Assembly (NCBI GenBank): GCA_018364635.1 | Contig: JAGZLR010000074.1 | Coordinates: forward strand, 1-8,150 | DNA from: Clostridiales bacterium | Lineage (GTDB): Bacteria > Bacillota > Clostridia > Lachnospirales > Anaerotignaceae | Direction of reading: 5' to 3' | DNA length: 8,150 bases | In this document: in pieces, positions 1 to 5,867 of the stretch | Layout of the letters: each line of letters opens with the position of its first letter | How positions within the stretch are numbered: position 1 is the first letter of the stretch | The notes under the pieces: model-generated | Seen by the model: only the letters and a program-made list of their open reading frames with translations | Told to the model about the DNA's origin: nothing | Database searches by the model: none | Position numbers and translations under genes: made by a program

Positions 1-2087
1 AGAACCATACAGACTCTCATAAACCAGAGAAGCCTCATAACACAAAAAAAATAGAAGAACAAAAGCAGGAGAAAAAGCACAGCGATAACAGAGAGAGTGC
101 AGGCGGAAATCATCGCAACAATAAAAATGGTAATTTAAATACAAACAAAAATAACAATCATAACAATAACCAAAACGGAAACAATAATAACGGAAAAAAT
201 AATAATCCAAACAATAACTCAAACAAGAATGGAAAGCACAATAAAAACAACAATGGAAAAAATAAAAAGCCTTTCCAGAAAACTGTAGAACCTGCACCAA
301 TGCCAAAAGAGGAACCAAAGAAAGCGGAGGACGAGGTAAAGGAAATTTTCATTGGCGAAAGCATTACAATTAAAGAGTTAGCAGAAGCTATGGGGATTCC
401 AGGTACAGACATTGTCAAGAAACTTTTTATGAAAGGTCAAATGGTTGCAATTAACCAGACTGTCGACTTTGACACAGCTTCTGCGATTGCAGAAGAATTT
501 AATGTCATTGTTGAAAAAGAAGAAGTAAAAGACATTTTTGAAGAGCTGTTTGCAGAAGAGCCGGAAGATGAAAAGAATCTAAAGGAACGGCCTCCGGTTG
601 TCGTTGTTATGGGCCATGTTGACCACGGTAAAACTTCTTTGCTTGACTGTATTCGTCACAGTCATGTGACAACAACAGAAGCCGGCGGCATTACACAGCA
701 TATTGGCGCCTATACCGTTCAGATCAACGGGAAACCAATTACTTTCTTAGATACACCGGGACATGAAGCTTTTACTGCAATGCGTATGAGAGGTGCACAG
801 GTAACAGATATCGCTATTTTAGTTGTAGCTGCAGATGATGGTGTAATGCCACAGACAATTGAAGCGATCAACCATGCAAAAGCAGCTGGGGTAGAGATCA
901 TTGTTGCGATTAACAAAGTAGATAAACCATCTGCAAATCCAGAGAGAGTAAAACAGGAATTAGTTGAATATGGTCTTGTTGCGGAAGATTGGGGCGGTGA
1001 GACAATCTGTGTTCCTGTTTCTGCTAAGTCAAAAGAGGGAATTGATAATCTTCTGGAGATGATTGTTTTAGCCTCTGAGTTAAAAGAGTTGAAAGCAAAT
1101 CCAAACAAGCGTGCCCGCGGTGCTATTATTGAGGCGGAACTTGATAAAGGCCGTGGACCTGTTGCGACAGTTCTCGTTCAGGATGGTACGTTAAATGTTG
1201 GTGATCCTGTTGTAGCAGGCTGTGCGTATGGCAGAATCAGAGCGATGATGGATGACAAGGGCAGAAGAGTGAAAAAAGCTGGGCCATCTGTTCCAGTAGA
1301 AATTTTGGGCCTTTCTGAAGTTCCGGTGGCTGGAGACGCATTTTATGTAGCTAACAATGAAAAGCAGGCTCGTCAGGTGGCAGAAGCTGTAATCGCTCAG
1401 GGCAGAGAAGAGATGTTAAAAAATACACCTCAAAAAGTTTCTCTGGATGATTTATTCACTCAGATTCAATCCGGCAATGTAAAAGATCTGAATATCGTTG
1501 TAAAAGCTGATGTCCAGGGTTCTGTGGAAGCTGTACGTCAGTCCTTGGAGAAACTTTCCAACGAGGAAGTTCGGGTTCGTATTATTCACGGTGGTGTTGG
1601 TGCAATTACTGAATCAGACGTTATGCTTGCTTCTGCATCCAATGCAATCATCATTGGATTTAACGTGCGTCCTGAACCAGCTGCAAAGACATTTGCAGAC
1701 AATGAAAAAGTAGATTTGAGACTTTACAGAGTCATTTATAACGCTATTGAGGATATTACAGCGGCGATGAAAGGAATGCTGGACCCAATTTTTGAAGAAA
1801 AAGTCATTGGTCATGCAGAAATTCGTCAGCTCTTTAAAGCGTCAGGCGTTGGAACAATTGCTGGAAGTTATGTTTTAGACGGCAAGATTACAAGAAACAG
1901 TAAAGTCCGTATTTTGCGGGATAACATCGTCATTCATGAGGGAGAACTGGACAGTTTGAAACGCTTTAAGGATGATGTGAAAGAAGTAAATGCTGGATAT
2001 GAGTGTGCGTTTGTATTGAAAAAATACAATGACTTGAAAGAAAACGATATTGCTGAGGCATTCACTATGGTGGAGGTGCCTAGATAA
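1..2087 (+). CDS. infB: Translation initiation factor IF2, 5'-truncated by the window edge
   Basis: IF2 is the GTPase that brings fMet-tRNA to the 30S subunit and promotes subunit joining. The reading frame is open from base 3 with no stop, so the gene begins upstream and 694 residues are visible; the ATG at 300 is internal and has no convincing Shine-Dalgarno. In order: a Lys/Asn-rich linker (to about 290), an IF2 N-terminal module (about 340-515), then the G domain. The G domain shows G1 GHVDHGKT (612-635), the GGITQHIGAY switch segment, DTPGHEAF, NKVDKP and the SAKSKEGIDNL segment. The domain II barrel, central domain and C-terminal fMet-tRNA-binding domain follow. Two usually conserved C-terminal positions differ: Ser (1866-1868) where IAGC is common, and Ala (2007-2009) where ECG is common. 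It heads the visible part of the operon, 12 nt before rbfA. Identity is certain; the true start is outside the window. Confidence 0.98.
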   Translation, partial: NHTDSHKPEKPHNTKKIEEQKQEKKHSDNRESAGGNHRNNKNGNLNTNKNNNHNNNQNGNNNNGKNNNPNNNSNKNGKHNKNNNGKNKKPFQKTVEPAPMPKEEPKKAEDEVKEIFIGESITIKELAEAMGIPGTDIVKKLFMKGQMVAINQTVDFDTASAIAEEFNVIVEKEEVKDIFEELFAEEPEDEKNLKERPPVVVVMGHVDHGKTSLLDCIRHSHVTTTEAGGITQHIGAYTVQINGKPITFLDTPGHEAFTAMRMRGAQVTDIAILVVAADDGVMPQTIEAINHAKAAGVEIIVAINKVDKPSANPERVKQELVEYGLVAEDWGGETICVPVSAKSKEGIDNLLEMIVLASELKELKANPNKRARGAIIEAELDKGRGPVATVLVQDGTLNVGDPVVAGCAYGRIRAMMDDKGRRVKKAGPSVPVEILGLSEVPVAGDAFYVANNEKQARQVAEAVIAQGREEMLKNTPQKVSLDDLFTQIQSGNVKDLNIVVKADVQGSVEAVRQSLEKLSNEEVRVRIIHGGVGAITESDVMLASASNAIIIGFNVRPEPAAKTFADNEKVDLRLYRVIYNAIEDITAAMKGMLDPIFEEKVIGHAEIRQLFKASGVGTIAGSYVLDGKITRNSKVRILRDNIVIHEGELDSLKRFKDDVKEVNAGYECAFVLKKYNDLKENDIAEAFTMVEVPR
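108..263 (+). repeat. Asparagine-rich low-complexity linker encoded within infB
   Basis: Of 52 consecutive codons, 31 are Asn (18 AAT and 13 AAC), with Lys, Gly, His and a few Pro, Gln and Ser between them. There is no fixed repeat unit and the two Asn codons are mixed irregularly, which argues against a recent triplet-slippage expansion. On the + strand the segment is very A-rich and nearly free of T. It lies between the missing IF2 N-terminus and the conserved IF2_N module, where IF2 proteins usually carry a variable, probably disordered linker. Confidence 0.9.
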
Positions 2088-2099
2088 GTAGGTGATAAA

Positions 2100-2495
2100 A
2101 TGAAAATAAATACAAGAATGTCCCGTGTCAATGACGAAATAATGAAGGAACTTGCGCAAATTTTTCGTGGTGAGCTGAAAGACCCACGAATTGGAGTTAT
2201 GACAAGTGTCCTACGGGTAGAAACAACACAAGATCTGAAGTACTGCAAAGTATATGTGTCAGTTCTCGGAAATGATGAGGAGAAAAAGAACGTATTGGCA
2301 GGACTAAAAAATGCGTCTGGATTTATCCGCCATCTTTTGGCGGAGCGGATCAATTTAAGAGCAACGCCAGAATTGACTTTTAAATTAGATGATTCTGTGG
2401 AATACGCTGTGCATATGTCAAAATTGATTGATGAGGTATCGAAAACGATACAGACTTATCCGGAGGATGAGGAAAATGAAGGAAATCAAGAATAA
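2100..2495 (+). CDS. rbfA: 30S ribosome-binding factor A
   Basis: RbfA is a small KH-fold protein that binds the 30S subunit near the 5' helix of 16S rRNA and helps late maturation and cold adaptation. The 131-residue product has the family layout: an N-terminal helix (TRMSRVNDEIMKELAQIF), the strand with KDPRIG, the DLKYCKVYVSVLG segment, and the RINLRATPELTFKLDDSVEY signature, ending in an acidic tail. Length is typical. The ATG is preceded by AGGTG at 2090-2094 with 5 nt of spacing. It lies 12 nt after infB, and its last 20 bases overlap the start of nrnA. The ylxP gene found between infB and rbfA in Bacillus subtilis is absent here. Identity is secure. Confidence 0.96.
   Translation: MKINTRMSRVNDEIMKELAQIFRGELKDPRIGVMTSVLRVETTQDLKYCKVYVSVLGNDEEKKNVLAGLKNASGFIRHLLAERINLRATPELTFKLDDSVEYAVHMSKLIDEVSKTIQTYPEDEENEGNQE
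2462..2478 (+). promoter_or_regulatory. Shine-Dalgarno that fixes the nrnA start
   Basis: GGAGG at 2462-2466 lies 9 nt before the ATG at 2476, inside the rbfA coding region. The alternative ATG at 2467 directly abuts this motif, and the TTG at 2428 has no comparable site, so 2476 is the best start. Confidence 0.75.
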
Positions 2496-3447
2496 TTCTC
2501 TGGATGAAATTAGAAAAGTGATAGAGTCTTCTCGTGTCATCGTCTTGGCGGGCCATACTGGCCCAGACGGTGACGCGGTAGGTTCTGTTTTAGCGCTTGC
2601 AATGTCGTTAAAAACATATGGCAAAGAGGTTTGCGTTCTGTTGGAAAACTATGGCGATAAATACGATATGATTCCAGGAAAAGAGCTGATTCGTTATACA
2701 GACTATAAGGCTCTAAATCCTGAGTTATTTCTTGCCTTAGACTGTGCAGATGAAAATCGTTTGGGAAGTGCATGGGAGGTTTGTCAGCGTTCAGCAAAAA
2801 AAATCTGTATCGACCATCATATCAGCAATACCTATTATGGTGATTTTAATTATGTCGATCCAAAGGCTTCATCCACCAGTGAAATCATCTTTCAGCTTTT
2901 AAACGGCTGGCTTCCCCTAAACCACGATACTGCAACAGCACTGTATGCAGGAATTTTATTTGACACAGGTGGATTTCGCCATACTTCTGTCAGACCAGAA
3001 ACATTTTATTCAGCGGCAGAATTATTAAAGTATCACATAGATGCCTCTTTTTTATATAACGAGTTATTCTATTCCAGAAAATACACACAGGCGAAAGTGC
3101 TCGCAAAAGCGATCGACCATTCGAAACTGCTCTATGAGGGAAAAGTCATTCTTTCTCATCTTTCCTTGTCTGAAATTATTGATTGCGGCAGCAGTATTAC
3201 AGAGTTGGATGAAATTGTAGGGTATTTAAAGAGTATTAAAAATACATGGCTGGCAGTATTTTTATACGAGAAATCGGACCAAACGATGAAAGTCAGTTTA
3301 AGATCAGAAGACACATTTGATGCCTGCGATTTGGCAAAAGCCTTTGGTGGAGGCGGCCATGTAAAAGCTGCAGGATGTACGATCAATAGTACGTTGGAAG
3401 AGGCGGTATCGAAAGTTTTAGCGGAAATCGAAAAAAGGTTGGGCTAA
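2476..3447 (+). CDS. nrnA: DHH/DHHA1 phosphoesterase, bifunctional oligoribonuclease/pAp phosphatase
   Basis: NrnA-type enzymes hydrolyse very short RNA oligonucleotides (nanoRNA) from an end and can dephosphorylate 3'-phosphoadenosine 5'-phosphate; they act in the cytoplasm and need Mn2+. From the ATG at 2476 the protein is 323 residues, normal for the family. Metal-ligand motifs of the DHH domain are all visible: H27-T-G-P-D31-G-D33, D89 in ALDCAD, D113-H114-H115, and D163 in LFDTGGF. The C-terminal DHHA1 domain carries GGGGH (291-295) followed by KAAG, the substrate-binding loop. The frame stays open upstream to a TTG at 2428, but that extension (rich in Arg and Lys) is simply rbfA read in another frame. 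The gene overlaps rbfA by 20 nt and shares one base with truB, so translational coupling is likely. Placement between rbfA and truB is common in Clostridia but not in B. subtilis. Which of the two activities dominates cannot be told from sequence. Confidence 0.93.
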   Translation: MKEIKNNSLDEIRKVIESSRVIVLAGHTGPDGDAVGSVLALAMSLKTYGKEVCVLLENYGDKYDMIPGKELIRYTDYKALNPELFLALDCADENRLGSAWEVCQRSAKKICIDHHISNTYYGDFNYVDPKASSTSEIIFQLLNGWLPLNHDTATALYAGILFDTGGFRHTSVRPETFYSAAELLKYHIDASFLYNELFYSRKYTQAKVLAKAIDHSKLLYEGKVILSHLSLSEIIDCGSSITELDEIVGYLKSIKNTWLAVFLYEKSDQTMKVSLRSEDTFDACDLAKAFGGGGHVKAAGCTINSTLEEAVSKVLAEIEKRLG

Positions 3448-4364
3448 TGATTATGGATGGAATACTTAATATATACAAAGAAAAAGATTATACTTCTTTT
3501 GATGTTGTCGCTATTGTACGTAAAATTATGAAACAGAAAAAGGTGGGACATACAGGAACCCTTGACCCGCAGGCAGAAGGTGTACTGCCCGTTTGTGTGG
3601 GAAAAGCCACAAAGATTTCAGATTTTATTATGGCAGAGACAAAAGAGTATTTGGCTCAGGTGACTCTTGGGCTGACAACTACAACGCAGGATCATACAGG
3701 TGAAGTGCTAGAGCGGCGGGATGTTTGCTTTGACGAAACATTGATTCAGCAGGCGGTAGAAAGTTTTATCGGCGAATATAAGCAAGTTCCGCCAATGTAT
3801 TCGGCGATTAAAGTCAATGGAAAAAAGCTTTATGAATTGGCGCGCCAGGGAAAAGAAATCGAAAGAGAAGCTAGACCCATTCAGATTTATGACATACAGA
3901 TCAAACGTTTTTTGCCGCCGAATCAATTTGAAATGTTAGTTTCTTGTTCCAAAGGCACCTATATTCGAACTTTGTGTCATGATATTGGTAAAAAGCTAGG
4001 TTGTGGAGCAATAATGAGCGGTTTAGTTCGTACCAGAAGCGGACTTTTCTCAATGGAAAATGCAATTACCTTGGAGGAGCTGAAACAGCGGTCAGCTTCC
4101 AATCAATTGGATGAGGTCCTGATCAGCTTGGATGAAATATTAAGAGATTATAAAAAAATAAAGACTCTTGCAAAAGGAGATTCTTTTTTACATAATGGTG
4201 GCAGAGTTTATGCCTACTGTTTTTCTTCACAATGTGACAGCTATGAAAAAGATGATATTGTGAGAGCCTATGACAGCACCAATCATTTGATTGGACTTCA
4301 TAAAGTGTGCTGGGACGAGGAGAAAAAAAACCTATGTATAGCACCTGTAAAAATGTTGATATAA
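3447..4364 (+). CDS. truB: tRNA pseudouridine(55) synthase
   Basis: TruB isomerises U55 in the T-loop of tRNAs to pseudouridine. The 305-residue protein begins with the family pattern DGILNIYKEKDYTSFDVV and has the catalytic motif GHTGTLDPQAEG with nucleophile Asp40. Further family motifs are VPPMYSAIKVNGKKLYELAR (Tyr118) and GTYIRTLCHDIG (Tyr172, Arg174). A C-terminal extension of about 80 residues fits the small RNA-contacting domain of Firmicutes TruB. The ATG overlaps the nrnA stop as TAATG. AAGG at 3435-3438 gives 8 nt of spacing to this ATG; the in-frame ATG at 3453 would be too far away. Length and motifs are normal, and the one-base overlap suggests coupled translation with nrnA. Confidence 0.97.
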   Translation: MIMDGILNIYKEKDYTSFDVVAIVRKIMKQKKVGHTGTLDPQAEGVLPVCVGKATKISDFIMAETKEYLAQVTLGLTTTTQDHTGEVLERRDVCFDETLIQQAVESFIGEYKQVPPMYSAIKVNGKKLYELARQGKEIEREARPIQIYDIQIKRFLPPNQFEMLVSCSKGTYIRTLCHDIGKKLGCGAIMSGLVRTRSGLFSMENAITLEELKQRSASNQLDEVLISLDEILRDYKKIKTLAKGDSFLHNGGRVYAYCFSSQCDSYEKDDIVRAYDSTNHLIGLHKVCWDEEKKNLCIAPVKMLI

Positions 4365-4392
4365 TTCCTATGAAAGCAGGTTTGAGTTAGTC

Positions 4393-5322
4393 ATGGAACA
4401 CATTATAGATTACCATATTACACAAAAACAGCCTACTGCTGTCACAATCGGAAATTTTGACGGTCTCCATCTGGGACATAGGGAATTAATTCGTCTGACA
4501 AAACAAAATGCGGCACAAAAGAATCTAAAATCCGTGGTATTTACGTTTCAGCCCCATCCGATGTTTTTATTTAAGAACAAAGAGTATAATGCTCTGATTA
4601 TGTCTACAGAAGAAAAAGAATATTTGATGAGACAATTAGGCATTGATCTTTATATTGAATATCCATTTACCAAAGAGTTTGCGGCCATGGAACCAGAAGA
4701 TTTCGCGAATCATCTGATTTTTGACCAATTAAATTGCAAGGTGCTTGTTGTAGGGGAAAATTACCGTTTTGGCAAAAAAGCGAAAGGTGACCGCCATTTA
4801 TTAAAAGAACTTGCAGAAAAAAGGGGAGTGGAAGTCATCTTTGTTCCTTCTGTTCTCTATCAGGAAGAACGGGTTAGCAGCAGCCGTATTCGAAAGAGTC
4901 TAAAAGAACGGGATATTGAGATGGCCAATGCACTTCTTGGAAGACCATATTTTATTTGGGGAAAAGTAGAGCCTGGAAGGCATTTGGGGCATACCATTGG
5001 TTTCCCAACAGCAAACATATTGGCAGATCCAGACAAACTGTTTCCGCCAGACGGGGTTTATGCAACGAAAACATACTATGAGGGCAACGTCTATTCCAGT
5101 ATGACAAATGTAGGAAAAAATCCTACAGTCGACGGTGTGAAGCGGACAATCGAAACGCATATTTTTGATTTCCATAAGACAATTTATGGTGCTGCGATAC
5201 AAACCAATTTTTATCATTGGATTCGTAATGAAGTAAAATTTTCTGATATTGGAGCGCTTCAAAACCAGTTGGCTTCCGATAAAGAAACAGTAGAGCATTT
5301 TTTTGCAGAAAAGAAACTGTAA
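4393..5322 (+). CDS. ribF: Bifunctional riboflavin kinase / FMN adenylyltransferase (FAD synthetase)
   Basis: RibF converts riboflavin to FMN and FMN to FAD with ATP. The 309-residue protein has both modules. The N-terminal adenylyltransferase domain shows GNFDGLHLGH (residues 20-29), VVGENYRFGKKAKGD and the VSSSRIRKSL segment (161-170). The C-terminal kinase domain shows GHTIGFPTANI (199-209) with the Mg-ATP-binding PTAN, NVGKNPT, and the catalytic Glu254 in IETHIFDF. It is the B. subtilis ribC type, found in the same cluster position there. It starts 28 nt after truB. The ribosome-binding site is weak: AGCAGG at 4375-4380 is about 12 nt from the ATG and only GAG at 4384-4386 is closer, but no other start exists in frame nearby. 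No FMN riboswitch fits into the 28-nt gap, so expression probably follows the operon. Confidence 0.97.
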   Translation: MEHIIDYHITQKQPTAVTIGNFDGLHLGHRELIRLTKQNAAQKNLKSVVFTFQPHPMFLFKNKEYNALIMSTEEKEYLMRQLGIDLYIEYPFTKEFAAMEPEDFANHLIFDQLNCKVLVVGENYRFGKKAKGDRHLLKELAEKRGVEVIFVPSVLYQEERVSSSRIRKSLKERDIEMANALLGRPYFIWGKVEPGRHLGHTIGFPTANILADPDKLFPPDGVYATKTYYEGNVYSSMTNVGKNPTVDGVKRTIETHIFDFHKTIYGAAIQTNFYHWIRNEVKFSDIGALQNQLASDKETVEHFFAEKKL

Positions 5323-5328
5323 TTTCTA

Positions 5329-5357
5329 TTGCATTTCTATATAAATTATGATATCAT
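5329..5357 (+). promoter_or_regulatory. Probable sigma-A-type promoter for rpsO
   Basis: TTGCAT (5329-5334) and TATCAT (5352-5357) are separated by 17 nt, and TG at 5349-5350 makes an extended -10. Transcription would begin near 5364, giving a leader of about 95 nt. This is a consensus match by eye and is untested; read-through from ribF is also possible, since no terminator follows ribF. Confidence 0.55.
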
Positions 5358-5374
5358 AAAAATGTTGTAAAACA

Positions 5375-5451
5375 AGCCATAGCTCGGTGAGCGGAGTTCT
5401 CCAACCGTAACCTAGCTGTTGGTTCAATATTTTTATTATTTTTTAGGAGGA
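5375..5451 (+). promoter_or_regulatory. Candidate S15 autoregulatory leader (hairpin with anti-Shine-Dalgarno loop)
   Basis: The rpsO leader can fold into one long imperfect hairpin. Pairs are 5375-5378 with 5421-5424, 5379-5384 with 5414-5419 (U5420 bulged), 5386-5388 with 5410-5412, and 5391-5394 with 5405-5408. This leaves a 10-nt apical loop at 5395-5404. The loop bases 5397-5402 (UUCUCC) can pair with GGAGGA at 5446-5451, which contains the rpsO Shine-Dalgarno, forming a pseudoknot-like closure. A U-rich stretch (5428-5444) lies between. S15 is known to repress its own mRNA through structured leaders in several bacterial lineages, with differing structures. Assigning this leader to that role is an inference from position and complementarity. 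Confidence 0.5.
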
Positions 5452-5458
5452 AATTTAC

Positions 5459-5716
5459 ATGATTAACAAGGCTGAAATTATTGCAAAGTATGGCAGAACA
5501 CCAAACGACACAGGATCACCAGAGGTTCAAATCGCACTTCTTACTGCAAGAATTGATCTTCTGACAGAGCATTTAAAATCTCATGCAAAAGATCATCACT
5601 CCAGAAGAGGTTTGTTGAAAATGGTTGGTCAGAGAAGAGGTCTTTTGGCATATCTCCAGAAAAATGATCTGAACAAATATCGTTCCCTGATCGAAGAATT
5701 AAACTTAAGAAAGTAA
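5459..5716 (+). CDS. rpsO: 30S ribosomal protein S15
   Basis: S15 is a primary 16S rRNA-binding protein of the 30S platform, binding the three-way junction of helices 20-22. The 85-residue product carries the hallmark NDTGSPEVQIALLTARI, then HAKDHHSRRGLLKMVGQRRGLLAYL, including the conserved His-Ser-Arg-Arg that contacts rRNA, and a short basic C-terminus (LNLRK). It is a few residues shorter at the N-terminus than the usual 88-89. The start is nonetheless well fixed by a perfect AGGAGG (5445-5450) with 8 nt of spacing. It has its own likely promoter, a structured leader and a strong terminator, so it looks like a monocistronic unit between ribF and pnp, although ribF read-through could contribute. 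Confidence 0.98.
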   Translation: MINKAEIIAKYGRTPNDTGSPEVQIALLTARIDLLTEHLKSHAKDHHSRRGLLKMVGQRRGLLAYLQKNDLNKYRSLIEELNLRK

Positions 5717-5729
5717 TTTCGAAAGTTTC

Positions 5730-5757
5730 CGCCGGTAATGCTTTACCGGCGTTTTTT
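5730..5757 (+). terminator. Rho-independent terminator after rpsO
   Basis: A perfect 9-bp stem (CGCCGGTAA, 5730-5738, with TTACCGGCG, 5743-5751) closes a TGCT loop and is followed at once by six T residues (5752-5757). It begins 13 nt after the rpsO stop and should separate rpsO from pnp. Confidence 0.95.
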
Positions 5758-5763
5758 GGTTGA

Positions 5764-5814
5764 TTGACAAAGTTGTGAATCTCTATTGTTTTATTTGGAA
5801 AAATATATTATAGT
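5764..5814 (+). promoter_or_regulatory. Probable pnp promoter region
   Basis: A promoter is expected because a strong terminator lies just upstream. The most plausible pair is TTGTTT (5786-5791) and TATAGT (5809-5814) with 17 nt between them. A perfect TTGACA sits at 5764-5769 but has no good -10 at 16-18 nt. The surrounding DNA is very AT-rich, so the exact hexamers are uncertain. No clear hairpin is visible in the presumed leader up to 5864. Confidence 0.35.
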
Positions 5815-5847
5815 ATAACTTATTAAGAAAATAAAGAGTAAAAAGAT

Positions 5848-5867
5848 AAAGGAGAATATTGATTATG
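5848..5867 (+). promoter_or_regulatory. Shine-Dalgarno that fixes the pnp start
   Basis: AAAGGAG (5848-5854) lies 10 nt before the ATG at 5865. The in-frame TTG at 5859 is only 4 nt from the motif and is the poorer start. Confidence 0.7.

Noticed and set aside
300..302. Internal start giving a short IF2 isoform, like the tandem isoforms of E. coli
   Set aside because: No Shine-Dalgarno precedes the ATG at a usable distance, so the sequence gives no support for internal initiation here.
158..418. Phe/Leu-rich open frame on the minus strand resembling a membrane peptide
   Set aside because: It is the complement of the A-rich infB linker; AAA/AAG/AAC codons read backwards give strings of Phe, Leu and Val. 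There is no Shine-Dalgarno and the real infB frame covers it.
719..1108. 129-codon minus-strand open frame inside infB
   Set aside because: It lies opposite the conserved IF2 G domain, has no recognisable family motif or ribosome-binding site, and is best explained as a shadow.
4365..4392. FMN riboswitch ahead of ribF
   Set aside because: The 28-nt gap is far too short for the RFN element and shows none of its conserved stems.
5382..5402. Two small hairpins (GCTC/GAGC at 5382-5392 and GGA/TCC at 5393-5402) in the rpsO leader
   Set aside because: They have only 3-4 bp each and compete with the much longer hairpin at 5375-5424, which explains more of the leader.
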